Of a stretch of 64,000 bases of DNA, positions 45,853-52,711 are shown piece after piece. Origin of the DNA: Hymenobacter nivis (GTDB lineage Bacteria > Bacteroidota > Bacteroidia > Cytophagales > Hymenobacteraceae); NCBI RefSeq assembly GCF_003149515.1, contig NZ_CP029145.1, forward strand, positions 3,038,001-3,102,000, written 5' to 3'. How positions within the stretch are numbered: the stretch's first letter is position 1; every line of letters starts with the position of its first letter. The notes beneath the pieces are model-generated. The model worked only from the letters and a program-made list of their open reading frames with translations. It made no database searches and was not told the DNA's origin. A program made the position numbers and the translations under genes.

Positions 45853-47546
45853 CCGCGCTTCACTTCGCCGTTCACGTGCAGGCGCACCACTTCGGTGGCG
45901 CTCAGGCCGTCGTTGTCCACCACTTGCACGGCCAGCACGTGGGCCCCGGGGCGGAGCTGGAAGGTCTGGACGCCGGTTTTGTCGAGCAGGATGCTGGGGC
46001 GGAAGCCTTGGGCGGGGTCGTGGTGGGCGTCCCAGGCGTAAAACTCGATGCCCGCTGGGCTCTCGCCGGTGGCGGTGAGGCGCACGGCCCGCTTGCCGCC
46101 GGCCCCGGCCGCCCCGGCGGGGCCCTCCAGCGCCGCCACGGCCACGGCCAGGCGGGGCTTGTGGGCCAGGGGCACAATGTCCTTCACGGCCACCAGCTCG
46201 ATGCCGATGCCCTCCTTGGTGCGCAGGCGGGCGCACTCCTCCACGGCCCCCTTGCCAAACGAAAAGGCCAGGATGTAGCCCACCGGGGCCCCGGCGGCCC
46301 GCTGCCGGGCAAAGAGCGCCGCGTCGTGGCGCTCGGCGGCGGCGCGGAAGTTGTCCACCACATTGCGGCCTATGCCCTCGCTCTGCTTCACTTGCAGGGG
46401 CAGGCCCTCGCGGCTGGTGCCGTCGAGGCCGAGGTCGCCGCGCCGCTTCACGTTGGGCGTGCCGCCGAACTGCGTCACCAGCCAGCCCTCGAAGGCGTAG
46501 GGGTTCTGGGCCTTGAGGGCCTCCACGTCGTACTTGTGCAGGCGCACGGCGAAGTCGGAGCTGAACAGGTCGCGGCCTTGCAGCAGGCGCAGCTCGGTCA
46601 CCTTCACGGCCTGCACGCTCTGGTCGATGCCCAGCCAGCGGCGCTTCAGGCGCTCGGCCGCCACCACCGTCGTGCCCCCGCCCACAAAGGGGTCCAGCAC
46701 CACGTCGCCCTCGTGGCTGGCCATCGCAATGATGCGCTCCAGCAGTGCCACCGGCTTTTGCGTGGGGTAGCCGATGCGCTCTTTGGAGCCGGCACCTAAT
46801 GCTGTAATGTCAGACCACTCATTTTGCAACGGCACCCCTGGCATGGTATCCAGGTATCTTTTGAATTGGGGCATTCCTGTTTTGCTGTAAACAAGTAAGC
46901 CATCTGCGTCAAACTTCTCCATGTTTTCAATGGAGTAAGCCCAGTAACGCCCTTTATAAGGTTTAACCCCTTTCCATTCGTAAGAAGTGTTTCCACCGCC
47001 TTTGGCCGCAGTTAAATCGCCCACACGATAACGACGTCCATCAGGGTCTTTGAACCGATACATTTCTTCAACATAGCTCTCGTCGTATTCAGTATAAAGC
47101 TGATTGAAATTATACTTACCGCTTTTGCTGTAATAGAAAATTTTATCCACGATGTTACCGAGTGCCTTACGGCCCTGCTTGGCGTCATTATGGGCCCCAC
47201 TACGCTTCCAAGCTATTTCTGCCCTAAAGTTTTCCTCCCCAAAAATCTTATCCAGAATAAAGACCCGGATGTAAGCATCGGCGTGCCAGTCGCAGTGCAG
47301 GAACAGCGAGCCGGTGGGCTTGAGGACGCGGTGCAGCTCGCGCACCCGCTCGTTGAGCCAGTCGATGTACTGCATGATGCCGCCCGACCAGCGGTCCTCG
47401 AAGGAGCGGCGCTCGCCGGCATCGCCCCAGATGACTTCGTAGGTGCGGTTGGAGAAAAACGGCGGGTCGAGGTAGATGAGGTCCACCGATTCGGCGGGCA
47501 AGTGGCGCAACACTTCCAGGTTGTCGCCGAGGATAAGCTCGTTCAT
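45849..47546 (-). CDS. Adenine/cytosine-N DNA methyltransferase fused to nuclease-like and Ig-like domains
   Basis: 565 residues. Motif IV comes first (LIYLDPPFFSN, residues 27-30 DPPF), then a target-recognition region (about residues 89-250), then motif I (DPFVGGGTT, from Asp285), the beta-class order typical of N4-cytosine or N6-adenine enzymes. From about residue 335 a PD-(D/E)XK-like module follows: AFEGWLVTQFGGTPNVKRRG, DLGLDG and LPLQVKQSEGIGRNVVDNF with Lys387. The last 90 residues (GIEFYAWDAHHDPAQGF, LAVQVVDNDGLSATEVVRLH, VNGEVKRG) look like an Ig/PKD-type sandwich. DNA coding for the recognition region is far more AT-rich than the rest. No separate restriction gene is adjacent, so this may be a one-piece R-M enzyme or a solitary methylase. 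Confidence 0.88.
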   Translation of the reverse strand: MNELILGDNLEVLRHLPAESVDLIYLDPPFFSNRTYEVIWGDAGERRSFEDRWSGGIMQYIDWLNERVRELHRVLKPTGSLFLHCDWHADAYIRVFILDKIFGEENFRAEIAWKRSGAHNDAKQGRKALGNIVDKIFYYSKSGKYNFNQLYTEYDESYVEEMYRFKDPDGRRYRVGDLTAAKGGGNTSYEWKGVKPYKGRYWAYSIENMEKFDADGLLVYSKTGMPQFKRYLDTMPGVPLQNEWSDITALGAGSKERIGYPTQKPVALLERIIAMASHEGDVVLDPFVGGGTTVVAAERLKRRWLGIDQSVQAVKVTELRLLQGRDLFSSDFAVRLHKYDVEALKAQNPYAFEGWLVTQFGGTPNVKRRGDLGLDGTSREGLPLQVKQSEGIGRNVVDNFRAAAERHDAALFARQRAAGAPVGYILAFSFGKGAVEECARLRTKEGIGIELVAVKDIVPLAHKPRLAVAVAALEGPAGAAGAGGKRAVRLTATGESPAGIEFYAWDAHHDPAQGFRPSILLDKTGVQTFQLRPGAHVLAVQVVDNDGLSATEVVRLHVNGEVKRG

Positions 47547-47853
47547 GGCGGCAAGGTAAGCCCGGCCCTAGCCCGCGGGCGGCGCGCCGGGGCCCCACCC
47601 CGGCGCGCCGCCCAAAAACAGCCGCCGGCCGCCCAAAAAGCCCGGCGCACCGGGTTAGTTGCCCGGCGGGCCAGGCTTTGGGGGCCGAACGCCGGGTTGC
47701 GGCAGCGGCGCGCCGCCCAAAAAGCCCGGCGCACCGGCAAAAAAGCCCGGCCCACCACTGAAAAAGCCCGGCCCGCCGAGCAATTTGCTTGGCGAACCGG
47801 GCTTTTTCAGTGGCCGCTGCTCAGCAGCCGTTTGCGTTACTATTCCTCGCGCA
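47547..47853. other. GC-rich gap with 21-bp repeats and terminator-like hairpins
   Basis: Units of the form AAAAAGCCCGGCGCACCGG recur at about 47636, 47718, 47739 and 47760, the last three at 21-bp spacing. The final unit pairs with CCGAACCGGGCTTTTTCAG-like sequence to form a hairpin at 47759-47811 with a T-run on the plus strand. Plus-strand translation gives KKPGAPA, KKPGPPL, KKPGPPS, but I do not see a convincing gene. Confidence 0.6.
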
Positions 47854-47941
47854 GTAGGGTGCGGGGCTCGCCCCCGCCCGTCGTTGAACGATTCGGGTGC
47901 CAACCGTTCAACAACGGGCGGGGGCAAGCCCCGCACCCTAC
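47854..47941. repeat. Family A GC-rich palindromic repeat
   Basis: Best copy of the family: 37-bp arms starting GTAGGGTGCGGGGCTCGCCC and ending GGCAAGCCCCGCACCCTAC, two mismatches between arms, both compatible with G-U pairing, and a 14-base loop (ATTCGGGTGCCAAC). Confidence 0.85.
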
Positions 47942-48018
47942 CCGTTTACGCTGGCACCTGCCGGGTGCAGAGAAGCAAAGAGGCGGCTCCACACCATTCA
48001 ACGACCAACGGCAGCTTC

Positions 48019-48498
48019 TTAGGCGGCCGGAGCGGGGGCTTTGGCGGCTTTGGTGGGGCGGGCGAAGCGGGGGGCCAGCTCGGCTACGGCGGCCTGGGCG
48101 CCGGGCTGGTTGTCTTTGGCGGCGCCTTGCAGGGCCCCGTAGCCGATGAGGGCGGCGGCGTAGCCTTCGGAGCCGGCCACCATGCGGGTGCTGTCGAGGT
48201 CGAGGGCCAGGGCGTCGGTTTCGAGGTAGATGGGCAGCAGGGCGGTGCTGGTGGCCGCGTCGGTGGCGAGGCCGGCCGCGTCGAGGTAGCTGGGCATGAG
48301 AGCGGGCAGGCTTTGGGCATACTCGGCCACCTTGGTCACAAAGGCCAGGCTTTTGTCGCCCATCTTGGGCAGGTCCTGGCGCTGCTGCGGCGTGAGCGGG
48401 TGCAGGTAGGGGGCCAGGTCGGCGCGGGCCGCGCGAATTTTGGCGAGGGCCCCGGCCAGCACGTCGGCCGGGATAAGTTCGGTGTTCAGGTTATTCAT
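48019..48498 (-). CDS. Conserved hypothetical protein
   Basis: 159 residues, no signal peptide or membrane segment, mostly helical and Ala/Leu-rich. Characteristic strings are TPQQRQDLPKMGDKSLAFVT, KVAEYAQSLPALMPSYLDAA and STRMVAGSEGYAAALIGYGA, with a low-complexity Ala/Lys/Pro end. From memory, similar small proteins of about 150 residues with the LPKMGDKS.AFV string are common in Bacteroidota and have no known role. It stands alone between the methyltransferase and the flippase, flanked on both sides by family A palindromes. No function is assigned. Confidence 0.75.
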   Translation of the reverse strand: MNNLNTELIPADVLAGALAKIRAARADLAPYLHPLTPQQRQDLPKMGDKSLAFVTKVAEYAQSLPALMPSYLDAAGLATDAATSTALLPIYLETDALALDLDSTRMVAGSEGYAAALIGYGALQGAAKDNQPGAQAAVAELAPRFARPTKAAKAPAPAA

Positions 48499-48675
48499 AA
48501 AAAAAGAGAATAGCGGGCCCCACGAGTAGCGCCGGGCCTAGGGGCAGCCGGCCCGGGATTTTCCCGCGCTGGCTGCCGGCCCGCAAGGTGCAACCGGCGC
48601 GGCAGTAGTGCGGCGCACGGGTGGCGCGGGCCCGTGCTTGGGCGTTCTTCGCGCCGTTGCCACGGTTCCGGGCAG

Positions 48676-48707
48676 CGATGGGCGAGGGAAAGCCTCGCCC
48701 CTACGCG
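48676..48707. repeat. Short family A-like inverted repeat
   Basis: GGGCGAGG/CCTCGCCC inverted repeat ending in CCCCTACGCG. It overlaps the flippase stop codon, which is supplied by the CTA of the right arm. Confidence 0.55.
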
Positions 48708-50197
48708 GTTCGCCGGGGCCGCTCCACCAGGTAGAGCACCGCCACGAAGGCCAGCGACAGCCCTACGTGCCAGGCGTGCCGGGGGCCCCAGGCGGCCACC
48801 GGCACGGCCCAGCCCAGCGCCACCAGCCCCACGGCCAGCGCCAGCCACAGGCCCAGCCGCGCCACCGGGTACGGCACCGGGAAGTGCCGCTCGCCCAGCC
48901 GCCAGCACAGCACGGCCATCATAAAGTAGCAGGCCAGCGTGGCGATGGCCGAGCCCATGTAGCCCAGCACCGGAATCAGCAGGAAGTTGAGGGCGATGGT
49001 GAGCACCGCCCCGCCCGCCCCGATGTAGGTGCCGTAGTAGGTTTTATCGGTCAGCTTGAACCACACCGACAGGTTGTAGTACACGCCCAGAAACAGGTTG
49101 GCCAGCAGCAGCACCGGCACCACGGCCAGCCCCTGCCGGTACTCGGCCCGCCGCAGGAATATATTCCCGAAGTCCTCCACGTTCAGGCTAATAACTACGA
49201 AAATTACCGCACAGCACAGCGTAAACCACTTGAGCACCAGCGCGAATGTGGCCGGCGAGTTCTTCTCGGTGCTTTGGGCAAAAAAGAACGGCTCGGCCGC
49301 GTAGCGAAACGCCTGGATGACGAGCGACATGAAGATGCTCAGCTTGTAGCACGCCCCGTAGATGCCCACCGCCGTGAGGCTGCTTTTCCCCGGGTAGAAG
49401 CCCGTGGGCAGCCACTTAGCCAGCAAAATCCGGTCAAACGTTTCGTTCACCATACCCGCCAGGCCCATCAGCATCAGCGGGTAAGCATACTTGAGCAGCG
49501 GCCGCAGGGGCCCCCAGCTGAACCGGAACTGGAAGTCGAGCAGCTCCCGGCCCAGCAGCAGCAGCGTGGCCGCGCTGGCCACCAGGTTGGCCAGGAACAC
49601 GTAGCCCACGCCCAGGCCGGGGTCGTAGACGCGGGCCACCAGGGGCCCCAGCGCGGGCAGCCACCGGCCGCTGGCCACGGCGGGGCACAGCACAATGAAG
49701 AACAGGTTCAGGGCCACGTTCACCACAATGCCAGCCATTTTGATGGTGGCGAACTTGCGGGCCTGGTTTTCGAGCCGCAGCCGGGCAAACGGGATGGCCG
49801 ACACGGCGTCGAACGCCAAAATCAGGGCCACCCAGTAGAAGTAGCGCTCGTAGCCAGGGCCGATGTCGAGCAGGCCCAACAGCGGGCGGGCCAGGGCCAT
49901 CAGCAGCAGCGCGAGCCCGGCGCTGCTCAGCAGCAGCAGGCTCAGCGTGCGGTCGTACAGGTCGCGGCGGTCGGTGCCGGGGCGGTTGGCGAAGCGGAAG
50001 TAGGTGGTTTCCATGCCGTAGGTGAACACCACGTTCAGAAACGACACGTAGGCATACAGCCCCGTCACCACCCCGTACTCGGCCGCGGCAAACGCGCCCG
50101 TGTACAGCGGCACCAGCAGGTACGTCAGCACCCGCCCCACGATGCTGCTCACGCCGTACACCGCGGTTTGGGAAACCAGCTTTTTGGCAATGCTCAT
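48701..50197 (-). CDS. Polysaccharide flippase (Wzx-like, MATE/PST fold)
   Basis: 498-residue inner-membrane protein with about fourteen hydrophobic segments, of the oligosaccharide flippase type that moves lipid-linked sugar units across the membrane. The N-terminus MSIAKKLVSQTAVYGVSSIV, GRVLTYLLVPLYTGAFAAAE and YGVVTGLYAYVSFLNVVFTY are typical, as is FDRILLAKWLPTG in the middle. The C-terminal hydrophobic pairs run to RRTA. Conserved gene order in Bacteroidota puts it before dut and the sugar nucleotidyltransferase; here two extra genes lie in between. The substrate is unknown. Confidence 0.92.
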   Translation of the reverse strand: MSIAKKLVSQTAVYGVSSIVGRVLTYLLVPLYTGAFAAAEYGVVTGLYAYVSFLNVVFTYGMETTYFRFANRPGTDRRDLYDRTLSLLLLSSAGLALLLMALARPLLGLLDIGPGYERYFYWVALILAFDAVSAIPFARLRLENQARKFATIKMAGIVVNVALNLFFIVLCPAVASGRWLPALGPLVARVYDPGLGVGYVFLANLVASAATLLLLGRELLDFQFRFSWGPLRPLLKYAYPLMLMGLAGMVNETFDRILLAKWLPTGFYPGKSSLTAVGIYGACYKLSIFMSLVIQAFRYAAEPFFFAQSTEKNSPATFALVLKWFTLCCAVIFVVISLNVEDFGNIFLRRAEYRQGLAVVPVLLLANLFLGVYYNLSVWFKLTDKTYYGTYIGAGGAVLTIALNFLLIPVLGYMGSAIATLACYFMMAVLCWRLGERHFPVPYPVARLGLWLALAVGLVALGWAVPVAAWGPRHAWHVGLSLAFVAVLYLVERPRRTA

Positions 50198-50204
50198 GCT
50201 TGCT

Positions 50205-50444
50205 TAATTATGAATTGTGAATTGCGAATTATGAGTTATACTCGTCACGAAGTAGGGTGCGGGGCTTGTTCCCGCCCGTCGTTGAACGAAAGCCGACTGA
50301 ACCGTTCAACAACGGGCGGGGGCAAGCCCCGCACCCTACTTCGTTTTCGCATTCCACTTCGTGAGCAGTATAGCACAGTCGAATAGATTCCCCAGTAGTA
50401 CCCGGGGCCCTATGCACGTTGCTAATTCATAATTGATAATTTGC
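50205..50444. repeat. Composite repeat: family A palindrome inside AT-rich inverted ends
   Basis: The family A core is at 50248-50343 (arms CGAAGTAGGGTGCGGGGCTT and AAGCCCCGCACCCTACTTCG). AT-rich ends, TTATGAATTGTGAATTGCGA on the left (50207 on) and CTAATTCATAATTGATAATT on the right (50422-50441), are partly complementary to each other. It fills the gap between the flippase and the enoyl-CoA hydratase genes. Confidence 0.7.
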
Positions 50445-50447
50445 CCT

Positions 50448-51239
50448 TTACTTCCCCTGGAACACCGCCGGCCGCTTCTCTACAAACGCCTGGGTGCCTT
50501 CCTTAAAATCGTCGGTCTGGAAGGCGCGGCCGAAGGCTTCGGCCTCCGCCCCGTAGCCGTCCTGGCGGGGGTCGTAGCCGGCATTTACGCACTCGATAAC
50601 CAAACCGAGCGCCACAGGGCCCTTGCTCAGCATCCGGGCCAGCAGCTGGCGGCAGAAACCCAGCAGCTCGGCTTGGGGTACCACGTGGTTGGCCAGGCCC
50701 AGGCGTAAGGCCTCATCGGCCTTTATCATGTCGGCCGTCAGCATCAGCTCCAGGGCCTTGGCCTTGCCCACCAGCTGGGGCAGGCGCTGGGTGCCGCCGT
50801 AGCCGGGCAGCAGGCCCAGGCTCACCTCGGGCAGGCCGAAGCGGGCCGTGTCGGCGGCCACGCGCAGGTGGCAGGCCATGGCCAGCTCGCAGCCGCCGCC
50901 CAGCGCGAAGCCGTTCACGGCGGCCACCACCGGCTTGGGGCTGCGCTCGAATTGGGCAAATACCCGCTGTCCGTACGCCGACGCTCCCGCGGCTTGCACA
51001 GCCGTGAGGGCAGCTAGCTCGGCAATGTCGGCCCCCGCCACAAAGGCCTTCTCGCCGCTGCCCGTGAGCAGGATGGCACGCACCGCGGGGTCGGCCAGGG
51101 CGTGTTGGGCGGCCGCGTCCAGCTCCGCAATGGTGGCCGCGTTCAGGGCATTCAGCTTAGCGGGGCGGTTGACGGTAAGGGTGAGCACGCCGGTGGCGAC
51201 GTCGAGGTCGTAGAGCAGATTATCGAAGGAAGTGGCCAT
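50448..51239 (-). CDS. Enoyl-CoA hydratase/isomerase family protein
   Basis: Crotonase-fold enzyme of 263 residues. [20 protein letters not shown], the oxyanion hole [11 protein letters not shown] and [13 protein letters not shown], and the two catalytic Glu residues ([10 protein letters not shown] and [19 protein letters not shown]) are all present, which supports a true hydratase for fatty-acid or amino-acid breakdown. The end is [20 protein letters not shown], as in 3-hydroxybutyryl-CoA dehydratase-type enzymes. The ATG at 51239 is used; a TTG at 51266 lies inside the promoter -7 element and is rejected. Single-gene unit; the exact acyl substrate is unknown. Confidence 0.93.
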   Translation of the reverse strand: MATSFDNLLYDLDVATGVLTLTVNRPAKLNALNAATIAELDAAAQHALADPAVRAILLTGSGEKAFVAGADIAELAALTAVQAAGASAYGQRVFAQFERSPKPVVAAVNGFALGGGCELAMACHLRVAADTARFGLPEVSLGLLPGYGGTQRLPQLVGKAKALELMLTADMIKADEALRLGLANHVVPQAELLGFCRQLLARMLSKGPVALGLVIECVNAGYDPRQDGYGAEAEAFGRAFQTDDFKEGTQAFVEKRPAVFQGK

Positions 51240-51263
51240 GGGGCAAGGGCTAAGCGGTTGGGG

Positions 51264-51271
51264 CAAAGGTA
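51264..51271 (-). promoter_or_regulatory. -7 promoter element of the enoyl-CoA hydratase gene
   Basis: TACCTTTG on the minus strand, exact match, about 25 bases before the ATG. Confidence 0.6.
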
Positions 51272-51414
51272 AGGCTCCGGGCCGGGGCCCTACTACGGCA
51301 CCTTAAATCCACTAATACCGCTAGATATTACTATCCGCCCATTACATTTACCCTTACCCTTCTTATCGAGTACCCGGTTTCTGCTTTTTCATCTTCCACC
51401 CCCCTCTCCGTACC

Positions 51415-51792
51415 ATGGGTATTGTTTCCGAATTTAAAGAGTTCATTTCCAAGGGTAACGTGCTCGACCTCGCCGTGGGCGTCATCATCGGCGCGGCGTT
51501 TGGCAAAATCGTTTCCTCCCTCACCGACGATGTTATCATGCCCCTGGTGGGGATGGTGGGTGGGGCCCCCGATTTCTCCGCCATCCACCTAGGGCCCCTA
51601 AAAGTGGGCTTGTTCCTGAACGCGGTGGTCGGCTTCCTCATCCTGGCCGTCATCATTTTCCTGATTGTGAAGGGGGCCAACACCATCAAAAAGGCCCCGG
51701 TGGAAGTGACCCCCACCGCCCCGGTAGACACCAAGGATCAGGTGTTGCTGGCCGAAATCCGCGACGCGCTGCGGGCCGGCGGCCGGCTATAG
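51415..51792 (+). CDS. mscL: Large-conductance mechanosensitive channel
   Basis: Pentameric inner-membrane channel that opens under osmotic downshock. 125 residues, slightly short but complete. The first helix with its pore lining, EFKEFISKGNVLDLAVGVII and GAAFGKIVSSLTDDVIMP, is textbook, and the second membrane helix is GLFLNAVVGFLILAVIIFLI. The periplasmic loop is short, and the C-terminal helix (LLAEIRDALRA) is present. It is a single gene with a very strong terminator directly behind it. Confidence 0.97.
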   Translation: MGIVSEFKEFISKGNVLDLAVGVIIGAAFGKIVSSLTDDVIMPLVGMVGGAPDFSAIHLGPLKVGLFLNAVVGFLILAVIIFLIVKGANTIKKAPVEVTPTAPVDTKDQVLLAEIRDALRAGGRL

Positions 51793-51811
51793 TCCGCCGT
51801 TGGCCGGCTCT

Positions 51812-51875
51812 GCCCGGCCGTCTGGCGGGGGCCCTGGCAACCAGGGCCCCCGCCAGACGGCCGGGCTTTATTTTT
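51812..51875 (+). terminator. Very long perfect terminator hairpin after mscL
   Basis: Perfect 26-bp stem (51812-51837 with 51841-51866), three-base loop CAA, followed by TTTATTTTT. The arm begins GCCCGGCCGTCTGGCGGGGG. This is longer than most intrinsic terminators. Confidence 0.9.
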
Positions 51876-51976
51876 ACAACTACCCCGGCAGCGTGCGCCA
51901 CCAAGTTGGCCCAAGCGAACTTATTTTACTTATCGCCAGTTGCCGCGGTGCTTTTCCAAGTTCCTTCCCCTACTGC

Positions 51977-52354
51977 ATGAGAAACATATTCGCCGCCGCC
52001 GGTTTCGCCGCCCTGAGTGCGTTGACTGCCGTTCCCGCTTTGGCCCAGTCGGCCCCGACCGACCCGCGCCAACCCGGCTTGACGGCCGAGGAGCTTAAGC
52101 ATAACCAGCAAATGCAGGTGTTGGAAGCGCGCGCCGGCGTGGCCACCGGCAACACCAGTCTCGGCCGGGCGGCGGGCCCCGCCCGGCAGTTCGACACCAA
52201 AGCCGGCGGCTTCACGGTGCGCAAATTCAAGGCCGCGCCCGGCACGGGCAGGCAGGAACGCGGCCAGATGCACCCGGCCGGTGGTGCCAACCCATCGGGC
52301 AAGCCCCTGATACACAAGCAACACCGCCGCAAAAAGCACTTCCTACTCTTCTAA
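51977..52354 (+). CDS. Small exported hypothetical protein
   Basis: 125 residues from the ATG at 51977. A clear signal peptide (MRNIFAAAGFAALSALTAVP, cut after ALAQ) is followed by a hydrophilic, probably disordered chain (LTAEELKHNQQMQVLEARAG, TSLGRAAGPARQFDTKAGGF) and a strongly basic end, KPLIHKQHRRKKHFLLF. I do not recognise it. It is convergent with infB and separated from it by a nested palindrome element that starts two bases after its stop codon. Confidence 0.65.
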   Translation: MRNIFAAAGFAALSALTAVPALAQSAPTDPRQPGLTAEELKHNQQMQVLEARAGVATGNTSLGRAAGPARQFDTKAGGFTVRKFKAAPGTGRQERGQMHPAGGANPSGKPLIHKQHRRKKHFLLF

Positions 52355-52356
52355 AT

Positions 52357-52709
52357 CACAGATTTTATGGATTAGGGCGGACCTTTCGGATTTTAGAGAT
52401 GATCCGTTATGAGGCCCCGGGTTCGATACCGGGGGGCTATCCGAGCAGGAGCTGTAATGCTGAGCCTGCGAAACATCTTATCGCTGCTGCACGATCTGTT
52501 TTATCTTGATAGGATGCTTCTTTCGTCAGCATGACAACCCATATTCAGATAGCCCCCCGGTAACCTACGCCACAGCATTAGCGCTACTTTTCACTGAATT
52601 TTCACCTTCGGACACAAAAGCAAAAAGGCGACCTTCTCAGGTCGCCTTTTTGCTTTAAATGAATCGGCTACAGGATCCGAAAGATCCGCCCTAATCCACA
52701 ACATCCGTG
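52357..52709. repeat. Three-level nested palindrome element
   Basis: Outer inverted repeats of 35 bp (52357-52391 and 52675-52709, 31 of 35 matching; left arm begins CACAGATTTTATGGATTAGG). Middle pair of 14 bp, exact: ACCGGGGGGCTATC (52428-52441) and GATAGCCCCCCGGT (52548-52561). Inner family B palindrome at 52453-52537. It fills the whole space between two convergent genes, and the infB terminator lies inside it. Confidence 0.8.
52617..52656 (-). terminator. Intrinsic terminator of infB
   Basis: Perfect 18-bp stem, AAAGCAAAAAGGCGACCT with its complement, around TCTC. On the minus strand the T-rich arm follows the GC part. It is located 55 bp after the infB stop. Confidence 0.8.
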
Positions 52710-52711
52710 GT

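Noticed and set aside
47659..48513. Plus-strand open frame with Pro/Gly/Lys repeats (collagen-like)
   Set aside because: It runs through a terminator hairpin and a family A palindrome and then over the opposite strand of a better gene.
52411..52445. tRNA-like T-arm sequence (CCCCGGGTTCGATACCGGGG)
   Set aside because: The loop resembles TTCRANY only partly, no matching acceptor, D-arm or anticodon arm lies upstream, and the stem is part of the nested repeat element.
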